Assembly: GCA_910890315.1 (NCBI GenBank)
Contig: CAJVGD010000025.1
Span: 1 to 64,000, forward strand
DNA from: Serendipita indica DSM 11827
Taxonomy: Eukaryota; Basidiomycota; Agaricomycetes; Sebacinales; Serendipitaceae
Direction: 5' to 3'
DNA length: 64,000 nt
The first letter of the stretch is position 1. The number at the start of each line of letters is the position of its first letter. Below, one piece after another: positions 1 through 10,642 of this stretch. The notes under the pieces are model-generated. The model had not been told where the DNA came from and made no database searches. It saw only the letters and a list, made by a program, of their open reading frames with translations. A program made the position numbers and the translations under genes.

Positions 1-325
1 GAGCGGCGACAACCGAGGCTAATCGATCCTGGGCAGGATGGTTATAGGGAATTCTCGTCGCAAACCAGTGAAATTCCTCCCATATAGACCACAGATAGCC
101 TCCTGGAGTGTCGTTTGCATCTTCATTTGCCTGATCCTCGGGAGAGCGATTGGGCGGGTATAGATCATCAATGCGTTGAGCGACTTGTTGCGATGTGAGA
201 GCAGAGGCTCGCTTTATCACCTCTTTGAGGAGGTGAAATAATGTTTTTTGTCCAGATGAATAATCGTCCTCTATCCATTCAAGCTCGACGTCGGGTAAAG
301 AGTCGTCTGGTTGGAAAATGTCCAT
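1..325 (-). CDS. DUF3632-like protein, 5' part, runs off the left edge
   Basis: The reverse strand is open from an ATG at 325 to the edge of the window (about 108 codons). The protein starts MDIFQPDDSLPDVELEW and later reads PGGYLWSIWEEFHWFATRIP followed by NHPAQDRLASVVAAL. A tryptophan-rich helix followed by an IP-x-x-HPxQxxL segment resembles the fungal DUF3632 family, whose function is unknown; that match is from memory. No intron is visible in the part present. The composition is that of a soluble, acidic protein with no signal peptide. The rest of the gene lies outside the window, so length and completeness cannot be judged. Confidence 0.55.
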   Translation of the reverse strand, partial: MDIFQPDDSLPDVELEWIEDDYSSGQKTLFHLLKEVIKRASALTSQQVAQRIDDLYPPNRSPEDQANEDANDTPGGYLWSIWEEFHWFATRIPYNHPAQDRLASVVAA

Positions 326-479
326 ACTCGGAAAGACTTTGCAGCACTGAAACGACGAGTCAGTGACTTCTCTGCTGGTATCGCTGTCTCACCGAAAGAT
401 GGTGGAGACCAAGGGACCATCCATCGGAACCGCCCCCTTCAAACCAATGCTACGGCGCAGTACGCACTTTATGACTCGT

Positions 480-1600
480 GCCATTTTCAACTATTAGCTC
501 TGTCTACCCGAAAGTGCTTGGAACTCTAAGACGAAGCTCGTCAAAGGGAAAGACTCTAGACAACAAGCTACATGTATTTGACGAGTCTCCGCATACACTG
601 AACAAGGTGCACAATAAACAACTCGACGAGCACAATCTTCCTATACTCGCAAATGCGACACACAGTTCGATGAGAAGATGCAACTTGACCAAGTTTCTTA
701 TGCCATACATAACAGCGTGTCTGTCATCCAACCACCAAGTGGCGGAAGGCGCTTTCATCGTACCACAGCTGGCTACCAAGGCGATCATAGGTCAGTGGGC
801 GCCCAGCCGGGACTCGAGCACTCTTCCACGAGGCAGGCAGCTTGAGGACCAACACTTGCCAGTACATCGACACGAGACGCTGATATTTGACGAGCAGATC
901 GACTAAATCACCATCGAGAAGCGAGCGTGAATTTATCGAGGATGCGGCCTGGTAGCTGGTAGCGAGGATAAAAGACGGCGATCAAGTCTACTGGCATTCG
1001 TCGCATTTTCTGATCGGCCATCAGTATCCAAAGGTTTGATACAGTCGGGGTTCGGCGATGTGGGTGTGAGCATGACCGTGTTCGCCTCTCTTGCCATGCT
1101 TAGATGCCTTTCGGTTCCGTTGAATCAATTGTCGGCTCCGATCGTAGGTGGTGCCATTACATACCTCTTTGAGATTCATGCAGCTCATATCTTGTTCAAG
1201 ACGATAGAGTCTTTCGTGCTCCTCCATCGATATCAGCTGGCCAGAGCTCGTCATCTATGTGGCGATCAGCGAACAGATCATCCTTCAAACATCTACGCAC
1301 CACAAAATATTCTTCTTCCGAGTCTAAGGATGAGGCAGAGTGAGTAGGGGAGAGCAGTGGGCACTCGTAAGTGGGAGGCACGATGTCGTCGAGGGCCGAC
1401 GACATGCTTTCCATCTCTAAATGACTCGTCCTCAGGCTCTTCGGCTGCAAAGCCGCGTTGGAGATGTTGAAAAGGTCCTCCCGAGGCGCTCCCATGTGGG
1501 TGAGAGTTGCAGTTGGCGATAAATTGGACAAGGGCAAGAAACTCTGCGAGTGATTGCGCCTCAGATAGCTTCGGAGGGGGTTGCACCGGAATTACAAGAT
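480..1600 (-). CDS. Possible multi-exon hypothetical gene, structure unresolved
   Basis: Several reverse-strand stretches look protein-like but lie in different frames. One around 1535-1200 contains VPPTYECPLLSPTHSASSLD followed by an acidic run. One around 915-730 contains GDLVDLLVKYQRLVSMYWQ and a Trp/Tyr-rich continuation. A good donor (gtatgt) occurs near 1163 on the reverse strand. I could not join the pieces into one reading frame, so start, stop and exon number are unknown. It lies upstream of the DUF3632-like gene in the same orientation and could be a separate gene or a decayed neighbour. The family is not recognised. Confidence 0.3.
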
Positions 1601-4600
1601 TCTATGTTTCAAAGAGAGACTTTGTTAGCTCATTTCAATGGCGAAAGAAGTCTCTCAACCTGTTTCGTCTGTGAGGCCAGGATCTTTTGGGCTCTTGTGG
1701 CCCGTCTAGATCCGTATGGAAATCCGGATCCCTTAAATCATTGTCCTCTATGACATGAGGGCTTTTATCTATGTATTGCGTGATTCTACTGACCAGAAGA
1801 GATCCTGACGGAGGAGAGGGTTGTTGTAATGAACGAGATGGGCTCAGTCATGCCATTCTTGGTCTCCTCTATGTGTTATGTAGTGTCCTGAGAGGGTTGC
1901 TTGTTTGTGGAGGTACGGCCGCGCGTGTTCCGCCAGCGGCGGCTCTCGTTACGCGGGATGACCTTGGGAGGGTCTTGATATTTCGAGGCATGACAAACTG
2001 TTTCTTGATGCGCTGGAGTAAGACTTGTCAGCAAGCTGCAGTGCTAGATGGGACGGATTGCGGATCCTGGCGGGTGCGCAACACGCCTCGAAAGTCAAAG
2101 GGGGATGGAACAGAGAAGCCTGGATAAAAACATGGAATAGCTGGGAAAGCTTACCTACGCGACCTGGCAGATTTTGTAAGGCGCTGCAAAGGAGACTGGA
2201 AGGGAAGTCCAAGAGACAAGTGTTTGGCGAAATGTTTGGCGGCGCGTCTTATAGATCCACAATAACCTATGTGGCAAAAAAATAAAAATAAAAATCGAGA
2301 ATAAATATCTTTTCTCTGAGACCTTGACCCGTGAGGCCGCAGGCCAATCACAGTCACCCCGTCGACCGCGAGGCCCTAGTTTGGGAGTCCTCTGTCCCAG
2401 TACCCTGAGACCATGAAACGAGCCCGTCAATCTCTTTATACTTGTGACCAGTCTGGGGTGTCGGTCATTGCAGGATTCTAATGTGCGCTGTCCCAGCGCC
2501 CTCTGCGGAGAGATATGATGAAGCAATGAGATTCTATTATATGACAGGCGATGAATAACGAGTGTTGAGGTCGATATCCCGGCGATAAATAGCATGCGAC
2601 ATCCGAGATGAGGATGAAGCACGTTCGAATCCTGTCTTGATTGTCCTCGACAGATTCACGCTACGAGTTGTATAATTTAAGAGGGGCTTGTGACCCACCG
2701 TCCTGGCCTGCCCTCCGTTTACCCTTCTGCCCTCTTGCCTGACAGGACGGGGGACGGAAACGAGGAGAGGAATCCTTGGCGAGAGCTCATGCGAGAGAAT
2801 ATATGTACGAATCAACAGGATTGGTGGAGAAATGGGCACCTTGTGCTGCCGACGACCACGTCTATGTTTGGCAAAGGAGTACTCAGCGAGCAGTCGGCGA
2901 CATTGAGAAGACAATTCACCTCCATGTTTCCAGTTTCATCAGCCGCGGCCGTTAGTTCTCCAAAATGTAGTTGTACGCCTGCTCTGCAACATCTTCCTTG
3001 GCATCATTACCGGAATCCCTCTCAGAGGAACACCAGGTAATGAGTCGTGTGTTGTAAAAAACGGTTAGCTTGGCACTATGTCGTGCCCTCCCACCCCTGT
3101 GCACCAAGAACTTTTCGTACTTGAGGGGGGGTAATTGGAGTTTTCTGGCCAATCCATTGAGGCGTTCGCGGTTGCTGGGATTCTTCTCCTTCGAGTGGGA
3201 CATGGGAAGTGTCTGGAACGAAGGAATGGGGGCTACGTGGCGGTTTTTGTACCCTGGCGATACATTCAGACATCTGAAGTCGAACCGCTGGTTGGTCCTC
3301 GGATCTTGGATGCATGCTAGTCTAATTCTGAAAAGGATCGGTGTCATGCCCCGGGTCGTCGCCTCTTCTGATTACCCTCGGCGCAAAAGGGGCATGCGAG
3401 GACGCGGGCACGAGTCAGGACAACATAATCGTCATTTGGAGAAACCAACTGAAAATTTGGGTGGAGTTGGAAGAGAAAAACAGGGAAAGCGGACGGCACC
3501 GCAAGGAAGAACTGAAGCGGGACGAGAACGTTAAAGGCCGACGTAGACACCTTATGGTTCTAGCCTGCCTCGGCCCTGAGTATGTCCGAGGCGGTCACAG
3601 AATTGCGACCAATGGTCAGAATGGGGACAATCAGAACTTCATGACGAAAGCGTGCGAGAGCGGCCTAGGTTGCGGGTTCGGTCAAAATGTTGTGTCGACG
3701 TGTTGAAATGGTCTCTATCGATCTGGCAGGGTTCTTTTTCCATTAGCCATCAGTCCAAATAAGGCCGGTTTTGTTGAGGATACAGCACTAATACAGCCGG
3801 TCTGGTCACCTGTTGGCATGCAGTGTCGTGAGAATGAGCAAACGAGAGGCAGATGTGTTTCATTTCTCGACGAAATTTTTGCAGATGTGATGGTGAAGGG
3901 GGCGGTTCAAAGGCAACCACGGCCCTTGCTGGTCGGATCCTGCCCGGCGAGGTTGACCTGTCGATTCTCCCTCCATCCCTACCTAAACTCTATGAGTTTG
4001 AAAGGCTGTCGATCAGCAACGCGTCGGCGGACACGGCTTGATTGTAAAAAAAAAAACATTTGGGACTTCCCAGAGATCGTTGGCGCTCCTTCAAAACCAG
4101 TCGAAAATGGTGCTTAGAGCATTTTGGGGCACGCCGTCTCGTCCAACAGCAGCCGATCAGGTCATCAGAGTGAGCCTCAGTTCACCAATGTCCTAGTCCT
4201 GGCTTTCCTGCAGTACAGAAAATATACAGAATTACGGCCGCTGACATTATCCTTTGTAGATGTCGGCGTTTTCCTGACCCTGAGGATGACAGGGGGCGAC
4301 CATCGCTCTCCGCTTCGACTGTCTCAAGTTGACTTGATTGACATCTTTCCGTGATAGCCGTGTGTAGATTATCGAAGGATGACGGTGACCACCACAGGAA
4401 CGACGATGAACGCCCACCTGACAGCCTCGTGACTGAGGACGGACACGAACGGATAGAGGGCCCACGGCGAGCTGAGAGGGTACCAAAGGTAATAAAAGGT
4501 GTTCCTTTGATCGGCAGCCCTTTCTATTCGACTTTGGAGGATGAGTGCGGCGCGGGCGTGCAACGCGAGGTGGAGCAGGCGGATTAGTATGACGGTGAGG

Positions 4601-5740
4601 CCTCGCGGAACAGCGATTCCGATAGCAGGATGCATCCTACTGATATCTATGTTAGATTTGGGGGGACTTTAGGAGGTTAAAACCGACTTACATGATCGGA
4701 AGAGCCGACGTCCCACGGCGGTACCCGCGAACGTAAACGACAAGACGATCCTTGAATTTTCTGGCCACAGGTTTTGATGATACGCTCTTGATCCATGTAC
4801 GGCAACATTGGTTTGTTGATATTGGGCGCATCTTATCGTAACGTTGGTCTTCGTCATCTAGAACGCTCCGGAGCATCCTAATGATGCTCAGATGTTTCCT
4901 TGGGCAGTTCAAAAGGGTTCAGCAGTTTTGTTGCCGAACAGTCATGTCGGGGTCACCTGCAAGTTCCATGTGTCTGCAGGACGCAAAGCTACCAAGGATC
5001 GGTACTCAGCAAAGCGACTGGACGAATAATACAAGGCTAAGAGACCACAAAAACTGTACAAGAAGTCTATTTCACTCAGAAGATGGTAACCAAGTTCGGG
5101 CTGTTCCCTTAGTTCTGCCTACGTGCCTCCCAGGCGACCACTTATTAAATCGGACCATTGCAGGTCAACCTTGGAATTTCCTACTTATTGAGCTTAGAGT
5201 GGTTAGAAAACTTGAGCAGTAAACCTACTGGAGGAACGGGCTTGTTCTATATCCGTCCACCGCAACGAACCTATCCTCGAGTGTCCTCTTAAAAAATCAA
5301 TTTCTTGTGGAGACCTCGAAAAGCCGAGACGCAATATGTCAAGCACGACATTGACCACTCCGCCTGAGCGACCAGGCCTCCCAAGGTCAAAGGTCAAGGT
5401 CCCTATGTGCTTCCTTATAGTTTTAAATTCATATTCAATGCGTGGAATAATAGCCCATCCTGCAGGATGGACGGAAAGACCAACGTGTGTTTGTGTTTGG
5501 CCCTAATATTCTTGGCCTCTACCGGCCTCAGGGGGCTGTATACAGGTTCCACCGTCTGCTCGCTCGGCTACTTCAACTTCATCACAGCAGGATGATAGAC
5601 ATCGATAGTTCACCTTCACTGAGAGCGACTAGAATGGGACTCTGTACATATTTTTTAGGCTACAATCTCTGCAGAGATAAATATATGTGGATATCATAAA
5701 GAGAGGAGAAGATTCTACTCCTACAGCCTGGCATTATTGG
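1601..5740. other. About 4.1 kb without a supported gene
   Basis: ORFs here are short (mostly under 130 codons), lie opposite one another and show no recognisable domain or splice-consistent chain. The nearest to coding is a reverse-strand ORF at 4369-4635 with a hydrophobic C-terminal half, and upstream ORFs to about 4912 that might be joined by introns. I cannot confirm either. An A-run of about 11 lies at 4046-4056. No terminal inverted repeats or long direct repeats were noticed. It may be intergenic sequence or old, decayed coding sequence. Confidence 0.4.
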
Positions 5741-5748
5741 CCGAACAA

Positions 5749-6785
5749 TTACAATATTGAACGATTGGCGGGATAGAAGCAAGCATACATGGGAGAATGA
5801 TTTACAGCAGCATCTACTTCACCTCTAGGTGTGCATGTGGGAACTATTTCATCTGGATTTCCTCTAGTCATCTGCCGAGCCTGCTCCTGGGTAAAAACGA
5901 CTATCCGTTCCCGCAGTATACCGCTCGAGAGATATTCTTCTCGACTTCCTTTGTGTACCTTGTTCATTCAGGCATTCATAATTATGAGAGCCGCCACGCC
6001 GAGCACCAACAACGCTCATCGGTATGTTCAAGTCATTGTCCGGTACAGCAGAGGACACTTCGACGTACGCGCCTTTCAATATCCATTCAGCTTCTGGCCT
6101 ATCTATTGGGGTCACGGATATTCGACGCCGAAGCAATGGAGAGACAACAATGCACATCCTGGTGGGGCATAGTGGATAGCAGTTGCGAGGAGCAGCAATA
6201 CGTCCAAAATTGAATATTAGATGGTGAGGAAACATGTCGCTCGCCTCTCTTATCGGAGTGCCATCCTTGCTGAAAGCGAAGAGAGGGACCAGCAGTACTC
6301 CCACTTACGACTCTGACCCACCGGAAAGCACTATCCTCCGTGATACTTCACGTCCGTCCAAGGACTCTAACGGCATCCATATCCATTCTCAAATGGTGGT
6401 TCCGCTCCGGGGAGCTGAACAAATCTTTCATAACCGCTCCCCACCTAGCGCTTCCATGGATGAATTGACGGTTCGCGCTTCCATAGGTGAATGAAGAGGT
6501 AGTTGAGTTTGCTCTCACTTCACCTCTGCCACTAGCATATTTCGGTATGCCACCACCAACGAAAAATGTCCATTCATCTACATTGAAATCGTGGTCGCCA
6601 CCCCGCCAAGTCGTGTGAATAGTGACATTCTCAATGTAATGACGGGTGCATGCCGCGTTGCGATGCGGAATGATAATGTGAGTCCGGCCGATGTGCGAGA
6701 AGATTGACTTTGGCCTCATGATTGTCATGGACTGGGCCGATTCAACGGTACGAGCATGGGAGATCATCCTTTTCTGGAAGAGCAC
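5749..6785 (-). pseudogene. Broken third copy of the membrane glycoprotein family, with an internal inversion
   Basis: The reverse strand at 6348-6785 encodes a match to the N-terminal part of the two intact genes to its right (GGGIPKYASGRGE, then YGSANRQFIHGSARWG). The reverse strand at 5750-6030 encodes the membrane segment (ALLVLGVAALIIMNA) and the tail (VVFTQEQARQM, compare VVFTREEAAQM in the intact copy at 8937-10280). The middle part, QYPFSFWPIYWGHGYSTP and KQWRDNNAHPGG, is encoded on the forward strand at about 6090-6170. So the middle of the gene has been flipped relative to both ends. Stops and frame changes separate the parts. The conserved hydrophobic core and tail show that it once had the same layout as its neighbours. 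It is probably not functional. Confidence 0.75.
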
Positions 6786-7055
6786 TTGTCACGCGTGCGA
6801 GAAGCCAAGGAGCTCCTACACGAGCATGACTATGTCTTTGGTGACTTAGGCCGGGGCAATATTCTCAAGCCCAGAGACGGTATTGGAGTGGTGCTTATTG
6901 ATTTCGATTGGTGCAGAAAGGAGGGCGAAAAGAGATATCCGCTGTCGATCAACGCCGACTCGTCTTGTGGGTGGCATCTTGATGCTGGACCTGGAGCTCG
7001 GATGCTCAAGGCACACGATAAGCACCTCTTTGCTCTCCTTTCGCAGGATGCGTGA
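6695..7055 (+). pseudogene. Fragment of a kinase-like gene (C-terminal part only)
   Basis: The forward strand encodes IDFGLMIVMDWADS and then, after a one-base frame change at the G-run 6758-6760, a stretch with VREAKELLHEHDYVFGD, NILKPRDG and LIDFDWC, ending in HDKHLFALLSQDA and a stop. It matches the end of the kinase-like gene near 57.5-57.9 kb almost residue for residue. Motifs resemble a divergent protein-kinase catalytic loop (GDxxxxNIL) and a DFD in place of the usual DFG. Nothing of the N-lobe is present. The fragment overlaps the 5' end of the broken glycoprotein copy on the other strand, so both probably reached this place through rearrangement. Confidence 0.7.
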
Positions 7056-7326
7056 CTAGTCGGTTTCTCGATCATTGAAGGTGTCTTTCTTGACCTGTAC
7101 CTTGACATTGGTCGTGCAACGCGACCCACTACGACGCTCGCCGGCATATCGTTTAGATGGATAAATGAGTGTGCCGACAGATGCAGTTCTCGGATCGATT
7201 CATTGGCGGTTTGTTCATCTCTCCTCTACAGTGCTTGAATGCATTAGACAACTAGATAAGCTACAGAACCTATTCGTAGGAACGGATCAACAAAAGCATG
7301 GTACATATGTTCTACCACCGAAGTGG

Positions 7327-8715
7327 TCAAGATGTCGACCAAGGGTTGGTCGCGTGAAGCGTTGTTTGCGCCGGAGGATCCTTTGGCGTGGGCTCTGTCT
7401 CCTTTTTGGGCGTGTACACCGGCAACGGTTCATCTGCGTCTTCCTGGGGTACCAAAGGAGCTTGCTGTTGTCGAGAAGCAGAAACTCTACGAGCTTCCTC
7501 GTATCGTCGGGAAGCCGCCGTCTTCCTCAGCTGCTTTTCCCGATCTTTCTGCGCCTGCACCTTCCAGCAGCAAAATCCGACGAGGAAAAGGAGAAATGGT
7601 GCCAAGATTGTCCCCGCGATGATCCCTCCACTGTCTCGCGACGTAGACGAAGGTCTCGGTCCATAAACCTCTGGGCGCGGCATCGAAGTTGGCATATAGA
7701 ATATGGTGGTCCCTGTTGGCTCGATAGATGAGTCGTATATTGGAATGGTTCCTGCTATCGTCCCGTTCAAGCACTGGAGAAACGAGTCCTGCTCTCGAGC
7801 TAGCTCTTGGTAGGCGGTGGCATTCCCGTTCTCCAAGACACTCCCCGTGCGGTTCAATGCTGCCGGGTAGTCGATGAGAGCCCGTGCCCAATATCCATCA
7901 CTGGCCGCTGCAACATTTGGCTCGCTCGATGGATCATAATGTCCAAGGAGTCCAAGCGCAAACGAGCTGCCACGGTAATATTGAACTGCGGTCATGGGAG
8001 TGATGGAAACGTTGGTGCGTACTGCAGTAGATGATGTGGAAACGTCATGAAGGACATTGTTCTCCTCTGGGTCAAACTTGTAGACGGGAGTATTGCCAGA
8101 GATGCCACAACCGCCCTTTTCTGTGGGCAAAGATAGCACCTTTAGCAGCTCCTCCATGGACTGACTATCTCCCATCGCCCACCACTCGACCTTTGACGTG
8201 TCGCTGCTCTTCAAAAGCGCTACAACCTGTGTGTTTCCAGGACGCCAATCGTCGTCTCTCCATTTCCCAGACGTCGAATACCCACGACCCCAGCTGAGTG
8301 GCCAGAAACCAAAGGGGTAATGAAGTTCGTCCATTTCGAGGCTCGTCCAGGGTGCCCACCTGTACCCATAACCATTTGCGAATGGGAGCTCTGCTTTCGA
8401 GTCCTCGACGAGCACTCCAAATCCACTTCCCCATCGTGCACTTCCATAGATAAACTGGCGAGTTGCACCTCCATAGGTGAACGCGTCAACGGTAGAGGTT
8501 GTGACATTTGCGCCTCCATTTCCCGGTGCAGATTTCGGCACGCCACCACCGGCTGCAAACGTCCATGTGTATACGCTGATACGATCGGATCCAGGGCCAC
8601 GCCAAAGTGTTTCGACAAGGCTCCTCTCGACAGAGTGAAGGGTGTATGCCGTGTTATTGAATGGGACGGTGATGTTGCTCAAACTGAGTCCATCTCTCTT
8701 CTGGATACGGCCCAT
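7327..8715 (-). CDS. Single-pass membrane glycoprotein, paralogue A (462 aa, no introns)
   Basis: One uninterrupted reading frame. Residues 1-360 form a probable outer domain with several N-x-S/T sites, a WTFAAGGGVPK motif, a YGGATRQFIYGSARWG block and a YPFGFWPLSWGRGYS block. A hydrophobic segment at about 363-384 is followed by a basic region and a proline-rich tail with LPVYTP near residues 427-432. No N-terminal signal peptide is visible from the first Met (MGRIQKRDG), so either an upstream exon is missed or the protein inserts by its membrane segment alone. It is paralogous to the gene at 8937-10280 over its whole length and to the broken copy at 5749-6785. I do not recognise the family. 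The name rests only on the predicted topology and glycosylation sites. Confidence 0.8.
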   Translation of the reverse strand: MGRIQKRDGLSLSNITVPFNNTAYTLHSVERSLVETLWRGPGSDRISVYTWTFAAGGGVPKSAPGNGGANVTTSTVDAFTYGGATRQFIYGSARWGSGFGVLVEDSKAELPFANGYGYRWAPWTSLEMDELHYPFGFWPLSWGRGYSTSGKWRDDDWRPGNTQVVALLKSSDTSKVEWWAMGDSQSMEELLKVLSLPTEKGGCGISGNTPVYKFDPEENNVLHDVSTSSTAVRTNVSITPMTAVQYYRGSSFALGLLGHYDPSSEPNVAAASDGYWARALIDYPAALNRTGSVLENGNATAYQELAREQDSFLQCLNGTIAGTIPIYDSSIEPTGTTIFYMPTSMPRPEVYGPRPSSTSRDSGGIIAGTILAPFLLFLVGFCCWKVQAQKDREKQLRKTAASRRYEEARRVSASRQQQAPLVPQEDADEPLPVYTPKKETEPTPKDPPAQTTLHATNPWSTS

Positions 8716-8936
8716 GCTTCCCTTGGCAGAAGCCTCCCAAGGACTATTAGTTGGGGGGAGGGGGTTGTGAGAGAGAGAGATGCCAATTACATGTCTTATA
8801 TATCACAAAGAGTTAAGCGGAAACAATTTATTGGTACCTTTACCAGCGTGGCGTCTCAACCCAAAGACGCGGGCGAAATTCTCAACCATCCTGAAATTCA
8901 AAGACTCTCACGGGATACTACACGAGTCTATTACTA

Positions 8937-10280
8937 TCACCCGTTTGCCGACTGCTCGTGCCGAGTATACGCCGGCGGATTTCCCATCGGGTTCGTGTCA
9001 GTTAGAAGTGGCGTATATACAGGAAGGCTCTCGTCTCTTGACCTGGCTCTCATCATCTGAGCAGCCTCTTCTCTAGTAAATACGACGCGACTTCCACCCG
9101 TATGCTGGGCGAGAGAAACACGTCGCTGTGGTCGTGCGATAGTCTTCTTCTTCCGCCACCAGTCGTAGAATGCGTACATGGCGAGGAGCAAGAGGAGTCC
9201 TCCAGAGCTGAGACCGACTATCAACCCCAATCTCGGCTCTATATTCGGCCTGGCAGGGTCATTCGAAGTCGTCGTCACGTTGCTTGGTAAATCATAGATA
9301 GGCAGACTCCCCGCGATGGTGACGTTCAGACACGTGAAAAGTTGATTTTGCTCCTCGACGAGCCGTAGGTACTCGCTTCCAGCGGTATTGGACAGTGCTG
9401 GTGTTGTTTGGTTCATCCTGGCCAAAACGGCTGGGTAATCCACGGGCGTGGTTTGCCAGTATTGAGCAGTAGCGGTATTATTCGGCTCACTCCATGGATT
9501 ATAATGAGCCAGGAGTCCAAGTGCAAACGAGCTCGTACGGTAGTATTGCAGGGCAGAGGTAGGGGCGAGAGTGATATTCGTCCGGACGAGGTCAAGCGAT
9601 GGCAATATCCGCAATAGATCACCCCTATCCAGGTCAAACGTGTAAAGCGTGGTGTCGTTGTAGACACCACATCCTCCTTTCCACGTAGGTAACGCTAGGA
9701 CAGGCATGACAGCCTTGAGAGACTCTTCGTCACCCGACATCCACCACGTGATGGGAGACTTCTCGTTGCTCCTCACTAACGCCACTCGTTGTGGACCACC
9801 AGGCCGCGCACTATCGTCTTGCCATCGAGACGTAGGCCGGTACTTTGTCCCCCAGTACAGCGGCCAGAATCCGAACGGATACCTTCGCTCAGTCATGTTG
9901 AGTGCCAACGAGGGCACCCATGCATATCCATAGCCATTGGCAACTGGTGGGAGCGCCGTCACATTCCGTCTCAAGTCCCCATCTCCGCTCCCCCATAGTG
10001 CACTTCCATAGATATACTGACGTGTACCTCCACCGTAAGAGTACGAATCAGAGGCGTAAAACAGTCCGTTTACGCCATTGACGAATTGCGGGTCGCCACC
10101 GCCCACTGCAAACGTCCGTGCATAGCTGCGACTCATAGTGTCCTTTAACTTGAGTTCGAAAGTGGTCTGATTGATGTGTCCTCTAGTAAATGCAGTAACG
10201 TTGAGCGGGACGGTGAGTTGATAGAGTTCGAGCTGCGTCGCCCGCTTTCGTAAATGGATATTGTTTCCAGAAATGGTCAT
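8937..10280 (-). CDS. Single-pass membrane glycoprotein, paralogue B (447 aa, no introns)
   Basis: I start it at the ATG at 10280 (MTISGNNIHLRKRATQ) because upstream in-frame residues to 10400 have no similarity to paralogue A. The layout equals paralogue A: an outer domain with GGGDPQ, YGGGTRQYIYGSALWGSG and YPFGFWPLYWGT blocks, N-glycosylation sites, a hydrophobic segment at about residues 352-375 (GLLLLLAMYAFYDWW), a basic stop-transfer RKKK and a cytoplasmic tail. The tail carries LPVY and PPAY; PPxY is the known docking site of WW-domain ubiquitin ligases of the Rsp5/Nedd4 type, so regulated turnover is possible (inference). It lies in tandem with paralogue A, same strand, with about 220 bp between them. 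Family not recognised. Confidence 0.8.
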   Translation of the reverse strand: MTISGNNIHLRKRATQLELYQLTVPLNVTAFTRGHINQTTFELKLKDTMSRSYARTFAVGGGDPQFVNGVNGLFYASDSYSYGGGTRQYIYGSALWGSGDGDLRRNVTALPPVANGYGYAWVPSLALNMTERRYPFGFWPLYWGTKYRPTSRWQDDSARPGGPQRVALVRSNEKSPITWWMSGDEESLKAVMPVLALPTWKGGCGVYNDTTLYTFDLDRGDLLRILPSLDLVRTNITLAPTSALQYYRTSSFALGLLAHYNPWSEPNNTATAQYWQTTPVDYPAVLARMNQTTPALSNTAGSEYLRLVEEQNQLFTCLNVTIAGSLPIYDLPSNVTTTSNDPARPNIEPRLGLIVGLSSGGLLLLLAMYAFYDWWRKKKTIARPQRRVSLAQHTGGSRVVFTREEAAQMMRARSRDESLPVYTPLLTDTNPMGNPPAYTRHEQSANG

Positions 10281-10642
10281 TGAAAAAAAAAATCGAGATG
10301 AAAATTGTGAGAGGTCAGTTTGATCCCGGCGCGGCTCGGAGCTGTCGCCTTTTATTGGCCATCTTCCTTGGCACAAATCAACCATCAAACATCGAGTCAA
10401 ACCTAATTATTCGTGAGTAATGCCGTTATACCCGCCGCTATCTCCGTCTTCATTGTCACGGTGCAGGTCGACGAGGGATATCCGGCGAAGTGGCGATGCA
10501 AAAGGCTAGGCATCGACCAGCTCTCCAGCCTATGTAAACACTGAAGTAATAAGAAATGACACGAGGCGGGGCACCAAGCAAAGTGAAAAATGCATCAGAA
10601 AGCCTAGGTAGAACGTACACAAGTCGACCATACAAACGCCTT

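Noticed and set aside
2600-2660. A tRNA-like T-loop (gttcgaatcc) near 2622
   Set aside because: The flanking stems do not pair, and no acceptor stem or anticodon arm could be built around it.
1771-3706. Several ORFs of 100-155 codons on both strands between 1.7 and 3.7 kb
   Set aside because: They overlap each other antisense, show no domain, no plausible splice chain and biased composition; they look like chance ORFs.
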